Assembly: GCA_007118525.1 (NCBI GenBank)
Contig: SKRK01000352.1
Location: forward strand, 1 to 8,968
DNA: 8,968 bases
Source: Balneolaceae bacterium
GTDB taxonomy: Bacteria; Bacteroidota; Rhodothermia; Balneolales; Balneolaceae
Direction: 5' to 3'
The notes under the pieces are model-generated. The model was given only the letters and a program-made list of their open reading frames with translations. It did no database searches and was not told the DNA's origin. Position numbers and translations under genes: made by a program. Numbering within the stretch: the first letter of the stretch is position 1; the number at the start of each line of letters is the position of its first letter. This document shows, in pieces, positions 1-5,931 of the stretch.

Positions 1-302
1 GCACTTACAAATGCAGAGCATTCACCCTGTTTGTGAGCCGAAATCCCAATTGTAATAGATGAGGATCGCTTTGATTTAACGGCTGTTGCCGGAGATTCTT
101 CCATCCCGATAATTTCAGGTGCATGAAGGATGTGAACCCGATTTTTGTCATAATCCGTATTGTTCAGTTCATCTTGAATCAACTTCTCAGGGCCCACAAG
201 CATCACCTGAAGCTCTGGGTCCTCTTTAGTTGCTTCTAAAGCACCAATTACCGGATATTTTGGATAGTGGTCCCCTCCTACAGCATCAACAGCAATGATC
301 AT
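1..302 (-). CDS. plsX: Phosphate acyltransferase PlsX, N-terminal part (cut by window edge)
   Basis: PlsX converts acyl-ACP and phosphate into acyl-phosphate, the acyl donor for PlsY in the first step of phosphatidic acid synthesis. It is a peripheral cytoplasmic enzyme. About 100 N-terminal residues are present of a family usually around 320-350. The start reads MIIAVDAVGGDHYPKYPV, matching the family's DAxGGD(H)xP opening (D6, G9, G10, D11). Further on are VHILHAPEIIGMEESP and, at the edge, GECSAFVSA, equivalent to the family's HAPEVIxMxExP and AFVSAGNTGA blocks. The ATG at 302-300 begins the protein just as homologues do; no SD is visible before it. It lies 14 bases after rpmF on the same strand, the usual yceD-rpmF-plsX order. 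fabH commonly follows plsX but would lie outside the window. Identification is firm; only the C-terminal part is unseen. Confidence 0.95.
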   Translation of the reverse strand, partial: MIIAVDAVGGDHYPKYPVIGALEATKEDPELQVMLVGPEKLIQDELNNTDYDKNRVHILHAPEIIGMEESPATAVKSKRSSSITIGISAHKQGECSAFVS

Positions 303-316
303 ATAGCGAGAATGTT

Positions 317-496
317 TTATTTAGATACGTTAAGCACCTGTCTGCCACGGTAGTAACCGCATTCCATACATACGTGATGATACTTATGCACGGCACCACA
401 ATTAGTGCATTCAGCAAGTGTAACTTCTGTAATGCCATGGTGAGAACGTCGTTTGTTTCTGCGTGCTTTTGACGTTTTTCGTTTTGGATGCGCCAT
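317..496 (-). CDS. rpmF: 50S ribosomal protein L32
   Basis: A 59-residue protein beginning MAHPKRKTSKARRNKRRSHH, the characteristic very basic L32 N-terminus (family form MAxPKRKxSKxRRxxRRxH). The second half carries a four-cysteine zinc ribbon, C30-x2-C33 and C43-x2-C46, within ECTNCG and VCMECGYYRGRQV. The length is normal for bL32. It is a structural component of the large ribosomal subunit. The zinc ribbon is intact, so this is the zinc-containing form rather than the cysteine-free paralogue some bacteria use under zinc limitation. The gene sits 25 bases after the YceD gene and 14 bases before plsX, a widely conserved arrangement. The region before its ATG is AT-rich with no SD. The call is secure. 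Confidence 0.97.
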   Translation of the reverse strand: MAHPKRKTSKARRNKRRSHHGITEVTLAECTNCGAVHKYHHVCMECGYYRGRQVLNVSK

Positions 497-521
497 TTCG
501 TTTAGTTCAATTAATTAATTA

Positions 522-1034
522 TTACTTCAGTTTCTTCAAAGCTTCCCATCTCGGATCAATAACATCCTCGTCTGCTTGGCTGGTACCAAATGTTTTTGTT
601 TCAAACTCAGTTGGTATACCGTCATCATCTAAAAAATCAGGGTGTATTCGCCGTACAGGCAGTTTGAGCATAATAGTATCCCGCACTTCCTTTCCGATTG
701 ACACCGTTAACTCATCTGACGGAATTTGTCGAACCGCTTCTTTATCGGTTTCATACTCCTCAACCGGATTTGGTTCAAACAATATACTATATGAGCCTTC
801 TACGCTGTGGGTAAATTTTTTGAGTGATCTGTCACATACCAATTGGACCTGAGAAATCACATCAAATTTTACCTGGATGAAGTGATCTGTTTTATAAAAC
901 TGGATCTCAACATCAGCCCCTAGCAATGAAATATCATCATTAAATTCTACTTCTCCTTTCGATACAGTTATGCTTCGATTGCTTTTCCCTTCCGGGATTT
1001 CCTGGAGATTGAATGTTAAATTTGATGTTTTCAC
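522..1034 (-). CDS. yceD: YceD/DUF177 family protein (probable 23S rRNA accumulation protein)
   Basis: A 170-residue protein of the DUF177/YceD family, whose E. coli member affects 23S rRNA accumulation. The molecular function in this lineage is not established. Supporting signs are the central LVCDRSLKKF block (66-74; family form CxRCLxxF), the LKLPVRRIHPD segment (124-133) and the C-terminal DPRWEALKKLK (160-170), the classic family ending, together with its place directly upstream of rpmF. The cysteines usually paired in the family are mostly lost: only C67 remains, with S70 where a second Cys often stands, and there is no CxxC after the LP motif, so metal binding is unlikely here. The start is GTG (1034-1032). 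No ATG gives a better N-terminus, and MKTSNLTFNLQEIPEG fits the family. It follows the kinase gene by 41 bases. Confidence 0.88.
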   Translation of the reverse strand: MKTSNLTFNLQEIPEGKSNRSITVSKGEVEFNDDISLLGADVEIQFYKTDHFIQVKFDVISQVQLVCDRSLKKFTHSVEGSYSILFEPNPVEEYETDKEAVRQIPSDELTVSIGKEVRDTIMLKLPVRRIHPDFLDDDGIPTEFETKTFGTSQADEDVIDPRWEALKKLK

Positions 1035-1075
1035 GACAGCTTATAAAAATAGAAAGATAAATTTTGGAAAGCAAT

Positions 1076-1711
1076 TCATTTAAATAACCCGAACAACCTG
1101 TGCTCCACCATCTCAATCACTTTCCCAAGATCTTCATCACTATTCACAAAATCGAGGTTATCAGTGTCTATAATGAGCTTTTCATGCTCATATCGATCTA
1201 TCCAGTCTTCATACAAACTGTTTAGCCGTTCAAGATATTCTATACGAATAGTGTTCTCATAATTTCTTCCACGCTTTTGAATCTGTCTTACGAGAGTTGG
1301 CACTTCTGCCCGAAGGTATATCAGCAGGTCGGGTGGTCGCAGATAAGCTACCATTTCATGGAATAGGGTGCAGTAGTTTTCATAATCCCGGTTGCTCATT
1401 AAACCCATGTCGTGAAGATTCTTAGCAAAGATCTCCACATCTTCATAAATGGTTCTGTCCTGAATAAGATTCACCATAGCCTGCTGCATCTCTTTTTGGT
1501 GGCGAAACCGGCTGGATAGAAAATAGATTTGAAGATTAAAACTCCACCGTCTCATATCATCGTAAAAGTCTGATAGGTAGGGATTGTTATCAACCGACTC
1601 GTAGTAGGTTTTCCAGTTGAAGTTCTTTCCCAAAAGCCCGGTTAGAGAAGATTTTCCGGCACCGATATTTCCGGCTACAGCGATATACTTATGTTTTAAT
1701 TCATCACTCAT
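1076..1711 (-). CDS. Deoxynucleoside kinase (dNK/dGK-dCK family)
   Basis: A 211-residue cytoplasmic kinase that phosphorylates deoxynucleosides to dNMPs for salvage. The N-terminal P-loop is AVAGNIGAGKSS (11-22, with K20 and S21). It is followed by the YESVDNNPYL segment (37-46), where E38 corresponds to the family's catalytic glutamate. Next come RRWSFNLQIYFLSSRF (54-69), the QDRTIYED block (84-91, DR(S/T) motif D85-R86), and the arginine-rich lid RQIQKRGRNYE (142-152). The length is normal for bacterial dGK/dAK-type members. Substrate choice (dA/dG versus dC) cannot be read from the sequence. The ATG lies 5 bases after the pgi stop, so the gene is probably cotranscribed and perhaps coupled with pgi. 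An SD-like AGAGGA stands 9 bases before the ATG. Upstream in-frame starts are excluded by the spacing to pgi. Confidence 0.92.
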   Translation of the reverse strand: MSDELKHKYIAVAGNIGAGKSSLTGLLGKNFNWKTYYESVDNNPYLSDFYDDMRRWSFNLQIYFLSSRFRHQKEMQQAMVNLIQDRTIYEDVEIFAKNLHDMGLMSNRDYENYCTLFHEMVAYLRPPDLLIYLRAEVPTLVRQIQKRGRNYENTIRIEYLERLNSLYEDWIDRYEHEKLIIDTDNLDFVNSDEDLGKVIEMVEHRLFGLFK

Positions 1712-1716
1712 TGAGT

Positions 1717-3009
1717 CTATTCCTCTTTTCCAAGCAGCCGGTACATTGCTTTTTTATAGTTTTCCACTCCCGGCTGGTTAAATGGATTAACTCCGAGCAT
1801 ATATACATACACGGCTGTCATCAATTCGTAGAAGTAGATTAAACGGCCCAGCTGTTGCTCATTAAGCTTTTCAATAATGATTTTAATGACGGGTACTCCC
1901 CCTTCATGATGTGCCTGAATAGTGCCTTCTTGTGCGCTTTGATTTATTTCATGAAACGTTTTCCCTTCCAGGTATGAAAGCTGATCCGTGTTGTCTTTCA
2001 TTGTGGCGACCTTATGGCCCGATAGCGGCTTTTCTATGACAAAAAGTGTTTCAATCAGATTTCTTTGCCCCTGCTGTATCATCTGTCCGAAACTATGCAG
2101 ATCCGTCGAGTAGCTCGCTGTAGCCGGAAACAGACCCTTCCCCTCTTTTCCTTCACTCTCGCCCAGCAGTTGCTGTGTCCACGCTGCAAATCCCATCAAA
2201 GCAGGTTCAAATGAACCGAGCACATCCAGAGCATATCCTTTCTTATGGAGCGAATACCTCACGGCTGAATATTCCAGAATAGTATCGGGTGTCTCTTCAT
2301 TTTTTTCAAATTCAGAAACGGCACCATAGTAAAGGGTCTGTATATCAATTCCGGCAACGGCTACAGGCAGCAATCCAACCGGTGTTAACACCGAAAATCG
2401 GCCGCCAATATCTTCAGGAATAATGTATTTCGTATAGCCTTCGCTTTTTATGATATCGTTCAGAACGCCGCCGCTCTGCCCGGTGGTTGCAATGATCCTC
2501 TTCACGGCATCATTGCCGTACACTTCGTGCATCCAGGTTCGAATGGTTCGAAAGGCGAGTGCCGTTTCAAGAGTAGAACCCGATTTTGAGATCACATTCA
2601 AATAGACGCTTTTGAGTTCACCATCAGCTTTAGGCGTTTTCAGGTAGTCCATCAGCTGCTCTAGATACTGCCCGCTCATATGATGGCCTGCATAAATGAT
2701 TTCCGGCCCATTAGGTTTGAAAACAGGGTTCAATGCATCAATGATCGCCTTTGCCCCGGTAAAAGATCCGCCAATACCACAAATAATGAAAAGATCGGCG
2801 TCTTCTCTTATTGAATAGGCGTGCCGGCTTATCTGTTCCAGTTCGGCGTCGTTAGGCTCGTTTAGAATACGCCTCCAGCCCAGCCAGTTACTGCCCTGCC
2901 CGGTTGCTTTTACAACATCTTCAAAAGCAAGCTTTGCTTTATTGAGCGCTGAACTGAATTCATCATCAGAGAAAAAAGTACGGGCTCTGTTTGCATCAAT
3001 TTTAATCAT
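1717..3009 (-). CDS. pgi: Glucose-6-phosphate isomerase
   Basis: A cytoplasmic enzyme interconverting glucose-6-phosphate and fructose-6-phosphate. At 430 residues it belongs to the short bacterial (Bacillus/Thermotoga-like) class rather than the roughly 550-residue E. coli type. Visible landmarks, in order: ICGIGGSFTGAKA (76-88); the phosphate-binding SKSGSTLET (141-149); PGI signature 1, IGGRFSVLTPVG (201-212); the GESEGKEGKG stretch (283-292) carrying the catalytic glutamate region; STDLHSFGQ with H305 nearby; and signature 2, GVNPFNQPGVENYKK (406-420), whose K419 is the expected active-site lysine. All key segments are intact. The ATG at 3009 gives a normal N-terminus; no SD is seen. The gene begins 9 bases after the pfkA stop, so its product feeds fructose-6-phosphate to the enzyme encoded immediately upstream in the same transcript. 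Confidence 0.96.
   Translation of the reverse strand: MIKIDANRARTFFSDDEFSSALNKAKLAFEDVVKATGQGSNWLGWRRILNEPNDAELEQISRHAYSIREDADLFIICGIGGSFTGAKAIIDALNPVFKPNGPEIIYAGHHMSGQYLEQLMDYLKTPKADGELKSVYLNVISKSGSTLETALAFRTIRTWMHEVYGNDAVKRIIATTGQSGGVLNDIIKSEGYTKYIIPEDIGGRFSVLTPVGLLPVAVAGIDIQTLYYGAVSEFEKNEETPDTILEYSAVRYSLHKKGYALDVLGSFEPALMGFAAWTQQLLGESEGKEGKGLFPATASYSTDLHSFGQMIQQGQRNLIETLFVIEKPLSGHKVATMKDNTDQLSYLEGKTFHEINQSAQEGTIQAHHEGGVPVIKIIIEKLNEQQLGRLIYFYELMTAVYVYMLGVNPFNQPGVENYKKAMYRLLGKEE
1721..1726 (-). promoter_or_regulatory. Shine-Dalgarno-like site for the deoxynucleoside kinase
   Basis: On the minus strand AGAGGA stands 9 bases before the ATG at 1711, inside the last codons of pgi (GGA AAA GAG GAA TAG). 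It is one of only two good SD-like sites in the window, and it supports the chosen kinase start and translation coupled to pgi termination. Confidence 0.5.
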
Positions 3010-3018
3010 AATATTATG

Positions 3019-3987
3019 TTATCGAAGAGTTCTTGAGAGTTCAAGCAGATCGAAGTTGATATCTTTTTTCTTTCCAAAAGTCATTTTCAGCGGGGTTACT
3101 TTGATCCTGTTATTTACAACGCCAACCATCACTTCACTGTGGCCTTCGTCCAGTGCCACTACCGCAGCGGAGCCCAAACGGCTGGCCAATACACGGTCTC
3201 GTGCAGTGGGGTTGCCGCCGCGCTGAATGTGCCCAAGAATACACACACGCATATCGTACTTACTGAAGTCAGGTTTCAGTTTTTCAGCAAGCTTGATGGC
3301 GCCGCCGGTCTCATCACCCTCGGCAATAATGACGAGAGTGCTTCTTTTCTGTTCACTCAAAGCATTATTTAAACTGCTTTTAACTTCATCTAATTTAGTC
3401 AGCGATTCCGGCAGAAGTATCAGCTCTGAACCACCGGCAATTCCGGTCTCAAGAGCTATAAATCCAGCATCGCGCCCCATAACTTCTACAAGGAAAAGGC
3501 GATCGTGAGCATCGGCCGTATCTCGAATCTTATCGATTGCTTGCATGGCTGTATTAAGGGCTGTATCGTAACCGATGGTCTCATCAGTACCCACCAGGTC
3601 ATTATCAATCGTAGCCGGAATTCCAATAACGTTCACTCCGTGCTCTTTACCCAAGAGTGATGCCCCCTGAAATGTTCCATCACCACCAATGGTGATCAAA
3701 GCATCCATTTTATTCTTTTTCATCACAGAGGCTGCTTTCGATCTGCCTTCCTGGGTGCGAAACTCATCACACCTTGCCGTTTTCAGAATCGTGCCGCCGC
3801 GCTGCATAATATTGGAGACATCAGCTCCCGATATCTCTTTGAGATCATTGTCAATGAGTCCTTTGTACCCTAATCTTATTGCTATCACTTTATGCCCTAA
3901 AGTGTGTGCGGTTCGAACTACTGCCCGCAAAGCTGCGTTCATACCCGGAGAGTCACCACCGCTTGTTAGAACTCCAATTGTTTTCAA
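3019..3987 (-). CDS. pfkA: ATP-dependent 6-phosphofructokinase
   Basis: Phosphorylates fructose-6-phosphate to fructose-1,6-bisphosphate, the committing step of glycolysis. The 322 residues match the length of bacterial PfkA. Motifs: LTSGGDSPGMNAALRAVVRT (7-26, nucleotide loop), TIGGDGTFQGA (99-109), the catalytic PATIDND (124-130; D128 matches E. coli Asp127), VEVMGRDAGFIALETG (167-182), and the family signature ILGHIQRGGNPTARDR (250-265). G104 marks ATP rather than pyrophosphate as donor. The second marker position, Gly124 in E. coli, is A125 here; PPi enzymes have Lys. The start is TTG (3987-3985): an in-frame TAA lies 18 bases upstream (4005-4003) with no ATG or GTG between, so TTG is forced and places MKTIGVLTSGGD exactly as in homologues. 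It is first gene of the minus-strand block. Confidence 0.96.
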   Translation of the reverse strand: MKTIGVLTSGGDSPGMNAALRAVVRTAHTLGHKVIAIRLGYKGLIDNDLKEISGADVSNIMQRGGTILKTARCDEFRTQEGRSKAASVMKKNKMDALITIGGDGTFQGASLLGKEHGVNVIGIPATIDNDLVGTDETIGYDTALNTAMQAIDKIRDTADAHDRLFLVEVMGRDAGFIALETGIAGGSELILLPESLTKLDEVKSSLNNALSEQKRSTLVIIAEGDETGGAIKLAEKLKPDFSKYDMRVCILGHIQRGGNPTARDRVLASRLGSAAVVALDEGHSEVMVGVVNNRIKVTPLKMTFGKKKDINFDLLELSRTLR

Positions 3988-4026
3988 TTTCGTAAAGTTT
4001 CGTTATAAGTGATTTTTAACAAGTTC

Positions 4027-4057
4027 TAAAGCTAAAGAGCCCTTGCTCCTTGCGCAA
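4027..4057 (-). promoter_or_regulatory. Candidate Bacteroidota-type promoter for pfkA and the minus-strand block
   Basis: On the minus strand a TTG (4057-4055) is followed after 20 bases by TAGCTTTA (4034-4027). This is close to the Bacteroidota pattern TTG-N~19-TAnnTTTG, with only the last base differing. It would start transcription about 30-35 bases before the pfkA TTG codon. It is a pattern match by eye in the only sizeable gap upstream of the block. Confidence 0.4.
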
Positions 4058-4070
4058 ATATTTAATGCGC
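4050..4070. repeat. Inverted repeat between the divergent promoters (possible operator)
   Basis: GCGCA (4052-4056) and TGCGC (4066-4070) are inverted arms around a 9-base AT-only centre. The left arm is also the core of a perfect 8-base palindrome, TTGCGCAA (4050-4057), and AAATATTT (4056-4063) is a second one. The element overlaps the upstream boxes of both promoter candidates, so a regulator binding here could affect both directions. No regulator gene is nearby. The role is inference. Confidence 0.3.
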
Positions 4071-4078
4071 TTTATTCT
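4050..4078 (+). promoter_or_regulatory. Weak candidate promoter for the plus-strand envelope genes
   Basis: TTGCGC (4050-4055) and TATTCT (4073-4078) are separated by 17 bases, a sigma70-like arrangement with partial matches to both hexamers (3/6 and 4/6). It precedes the polyprenyl synthase ATG by about 38 bases. A promoter must lie somewhere in this gap because the block is divergent from pfkA, but these exact boxes are tentative in such AT-rich sequence. Confidence 0.25.
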
Positions 4079-4115
4079 TATTTTAAGTTGAATTTTTAAA
4101 GTACTATCCAAATTG

Positions 4116-5132
4116 ATGGCTCAAAAGGTAATTTTGAAAAAAACAGATGCAGCAACCGGCTCACGAAATCTCGCAGAAATTACGGAACCTGTTCAAGACT
4201 ATTTAAAAACATTCAGATCATTTTTTAAAGAAGAGATCAGCAGCGATGTTTTTCTGCTCGATCAAATTATCAATTACCTGCTCAGGCAGAAAGGTAAGGA
4301 GATCCGCCCTACCCTCGTGTTCATGACAGCGAGAATGTTTGGTGATATTGATAAGAGGAGCTACGTAGCGGCAACCATGATTGAATTGCTGCATACCGCA
4401 ACGTTAATCCACGACGATGTCGTCGACGAAGCAGACATGCGAAGAGACTTCTTAAGCATTAACAAGCTTTGGAAAAATAAGGCTGGCGTATTGCTAGGCG
4501 ATTTCCTCTTATCGAAGGGTCTTTTAGTTGCGCTCGATCACAAAGAGTATCAGCTTCTCCACGTTCTTTCTGATGCTGTAAAAAAGATGAGTGAGGGTGA
4601 ACTAAGGCAGCTTAAAACCTCAAAACTCTTCAACATGACCGAAGAGAGATATTTTCAGATCATATCTGAAAAAACGGCGAGCCTTATTTCGGCCTGCTGC
4701 CAGTGTGGTGCCATCGCAGCCACCGATAACGAAATCATAATCAACAAAATGAGAGATGTCGGTTTGAATATCGGCATTGCATTTCAAATTAAGGACGACC
4801 TGTTCGATTATGGTATTAATGATGTTGGCAAACCCACACGAAACGATATCAAGGAAAGAAAAGTAACGCTGCCATTGATAAAAGCTTTGGAAAAGGCACC
4901 CGCAATGCAACGAATGAGTGTTATGCGCCTTATGAAAAAGAGAAAGAAATCTGCTGAAGATATCGATAAAATTGTTAGTTTTGTACATGATAACAATGGT
5001 TTGACTGAAGCACGCCTGACAATGCAGAGTTACGTTGAGAAAGCGCTTGAAGATTTACACCATTTGCCGGTGCAAAACGGACTCCATGATTTTGAAGAGC
5101 TTGTTCAGTTTATTGTAACCAGAGATAAATAG
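4116..5132 (+). CDS. Long-chain polyprenyl diphosphate synthase (IspB/HepT-like)
   Basis: A trans-prenyltransferase that extends farnesyl or geranylgeranyl diphosphate with IPP, probably making the side-chain precursor of menaquinone. It is 338 residues long, normal for the family. Motifs: KGKEIRPTLVF (59-69; IPP-binding K and R), the first aspartate-rich motif HDDVVDEADMRR (99-110; D100, D101, D104) and the second, QIKDDLFDYG (224-233; D227, D228, D231), then TLPLIKAL (251-258). The residue five places before the first DD is the small A95, as in E. coli IspB, which favours long products over FPP or GGPP. Exact chain length cannot be read. An in-frame TTG directly precedes the ATG at 4116; ATG is preferred. 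First gene of the plus block; lpxH follows after 22 bases. Confidence 0.92.
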   Translation: MAQKVILKKTDAATGSRNLAEITEPVQDYLKTFRSFFKEEISSDVFLLDQIINYLLRQKGKEIRPTLVFMTARMFGDIDKRSYVAATMIELLHTATLIHDDVVDEADMRRDFLSINKLWKNKAGVLLGDFLLSKGLLVALDHKEYQLLHVLSDAVKKMSEGELRQLKTSKLFNMTEERYFQIISEKTASLISACCQCGAIAATDNEIIINKMRDVGLNIGIAFQIKDDLFDYGINDVGKPTRNDIKERKVTLPLIKALEKAPAMQRMSVMRLMKKRKKSAEDIDKIVSFVHDNNGLTEARLTMQSYVEKALEDLHHLPVQNGLHDFEELVQFIVTRDK

Positions 5133-5154
5133 CTCCACACCCTCCCCTATTTTT

Positions 5155-5931
5155 ATGGATCATCTTTTTATTTCAGACGTACATCTTGGAGCTTTCCCTG
5201 AATCGGTTGATATGAAAATCGAATCCGATCTGATCTCCCTTTTGCACTACTGCATGGACAATCATATTCATCTGCATATTCTGGGTGATCTTTTTGACTA
5301 CTGGATGGAATATCCGGACTACACTCCAAAAATTGGGCAATCCCTGCTTTCGGTATTTAAAGATTTTAACTCCACAAATAGCCCTGCCACCTACATACTG
5401 GGAAACCACGACAACTGGACAAAAGGGTATTTCGAACAAGAAATTGGTTTTCAAATTAATGAAGATTTTTTTGAATTAAGTATTGACGGAAAGCTATTTT
5501 TTCTGCACCATGGAGATGGGTTATCTGATCCCAGCCTGAATTTACCCCGGCCCTGGTTTCATAAACTTTTGCGAAGTCAGTGGTTCACAAACCTTTTTCA
5601 ATATATACTTCCACCCGATGCAGGAATTCATTTAATGAAAACCTTTTCGAAGATGGGTCGGGAAAATATTCGTATAGAGCCCATGAGGCTGAATAGATGG
5701 TCGGAAAATTTCTTAACCCAGAGTAATTACAGTCTGGTTATCTCCGGCCACGATCATATTCCAAGAGTTGAAACATTCTCCGGCGGAAGCTATATAAACC
5801 TTGGCACATTTTGTCATCATCGATTGGTTGCACATTATACCAATGGACGAATCAAACTCGTTAAATGGAATGCGGAAGTGAATGATTTACTGCCACTGAA
5901 TACCCCTTACGGAAAAGAAACTATCGTATGA
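5155..5931 (+). CDS. lpxH: UDP-2,3-diacylglucosamine diphosphatase (LpxH-like metallophosphoesterase)
   Basis: A calcineurin-like phosphoesterase that most likely cleaves UDP-2,3-diacylglucosamine to lipid X and UMP in lipid A synthesis, at the inner face of the cytoplasmic membrane. It is 258 residues, compared with about 240 in E. coli LpxH. Metal-binding motifs are in order and intact: ISDVHLG (6-12; D8, H10), LGDLFDYW (43-50; D45), GNHDNW (83-88; N84, H85), HHGDGLSDP (118-126) and GHDHIP (198-203; H199, H201). The FDYW element and C-terminal INLG fit LpxH-type enzymes better than generic phosphatases. GNHD replaces the GNRD of proteobacterial LpxH, as in other Bacteroidota-like relatives. 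No signal peptide, consistent with a cytoplasmic site. Its TGA overlaps the next gene's ATG (ATGA). A different UDP-sugar or nucleotide substrate remains possible. Confidence 0.85.
   Translation: MDHLFISDVHLGAFPESVDMKIESDLISLLHYCMDNHIHLHILGDLFDYWMEYPDYTPKIGQSLLSVFKDFNSTNSPATYILGNHDNWTKGYFEQEIGFQINEDFFELSIDGKLFFLHHGDGLSDPSLNLPRPWFHKLLRSQWFTNLFQYILPPDAGIHLMKTFSKMGRENIRIEPMRLNRWSENFLTQSNYSLVISGHDHIPRVETFSGGSYINLGTFCHHRLVAHYTNGRIKLVKWNAEVNDLLPLNTPYGKETIV

Noticed and set aside
509..523. TTAATT repeats before rpmF as a regulatory repeat
   Set aside because: It is a short AT-rich run of a kind expected by chance in this sequence, with no second element nearby.
463..852. A 129-residue plus-strand open frame over yceD and rpmF
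   Set aside because: It is antisense to two well-recognised genes, and its Ser-rich translation looks like a shadow frame.
4031..4050. Small hairpin GAGC-CCTT-GCTC between the divergent genes as a terminator or attenuator
   Set aside because: The stem is only four base pairs and no T-tract follows in either direction.
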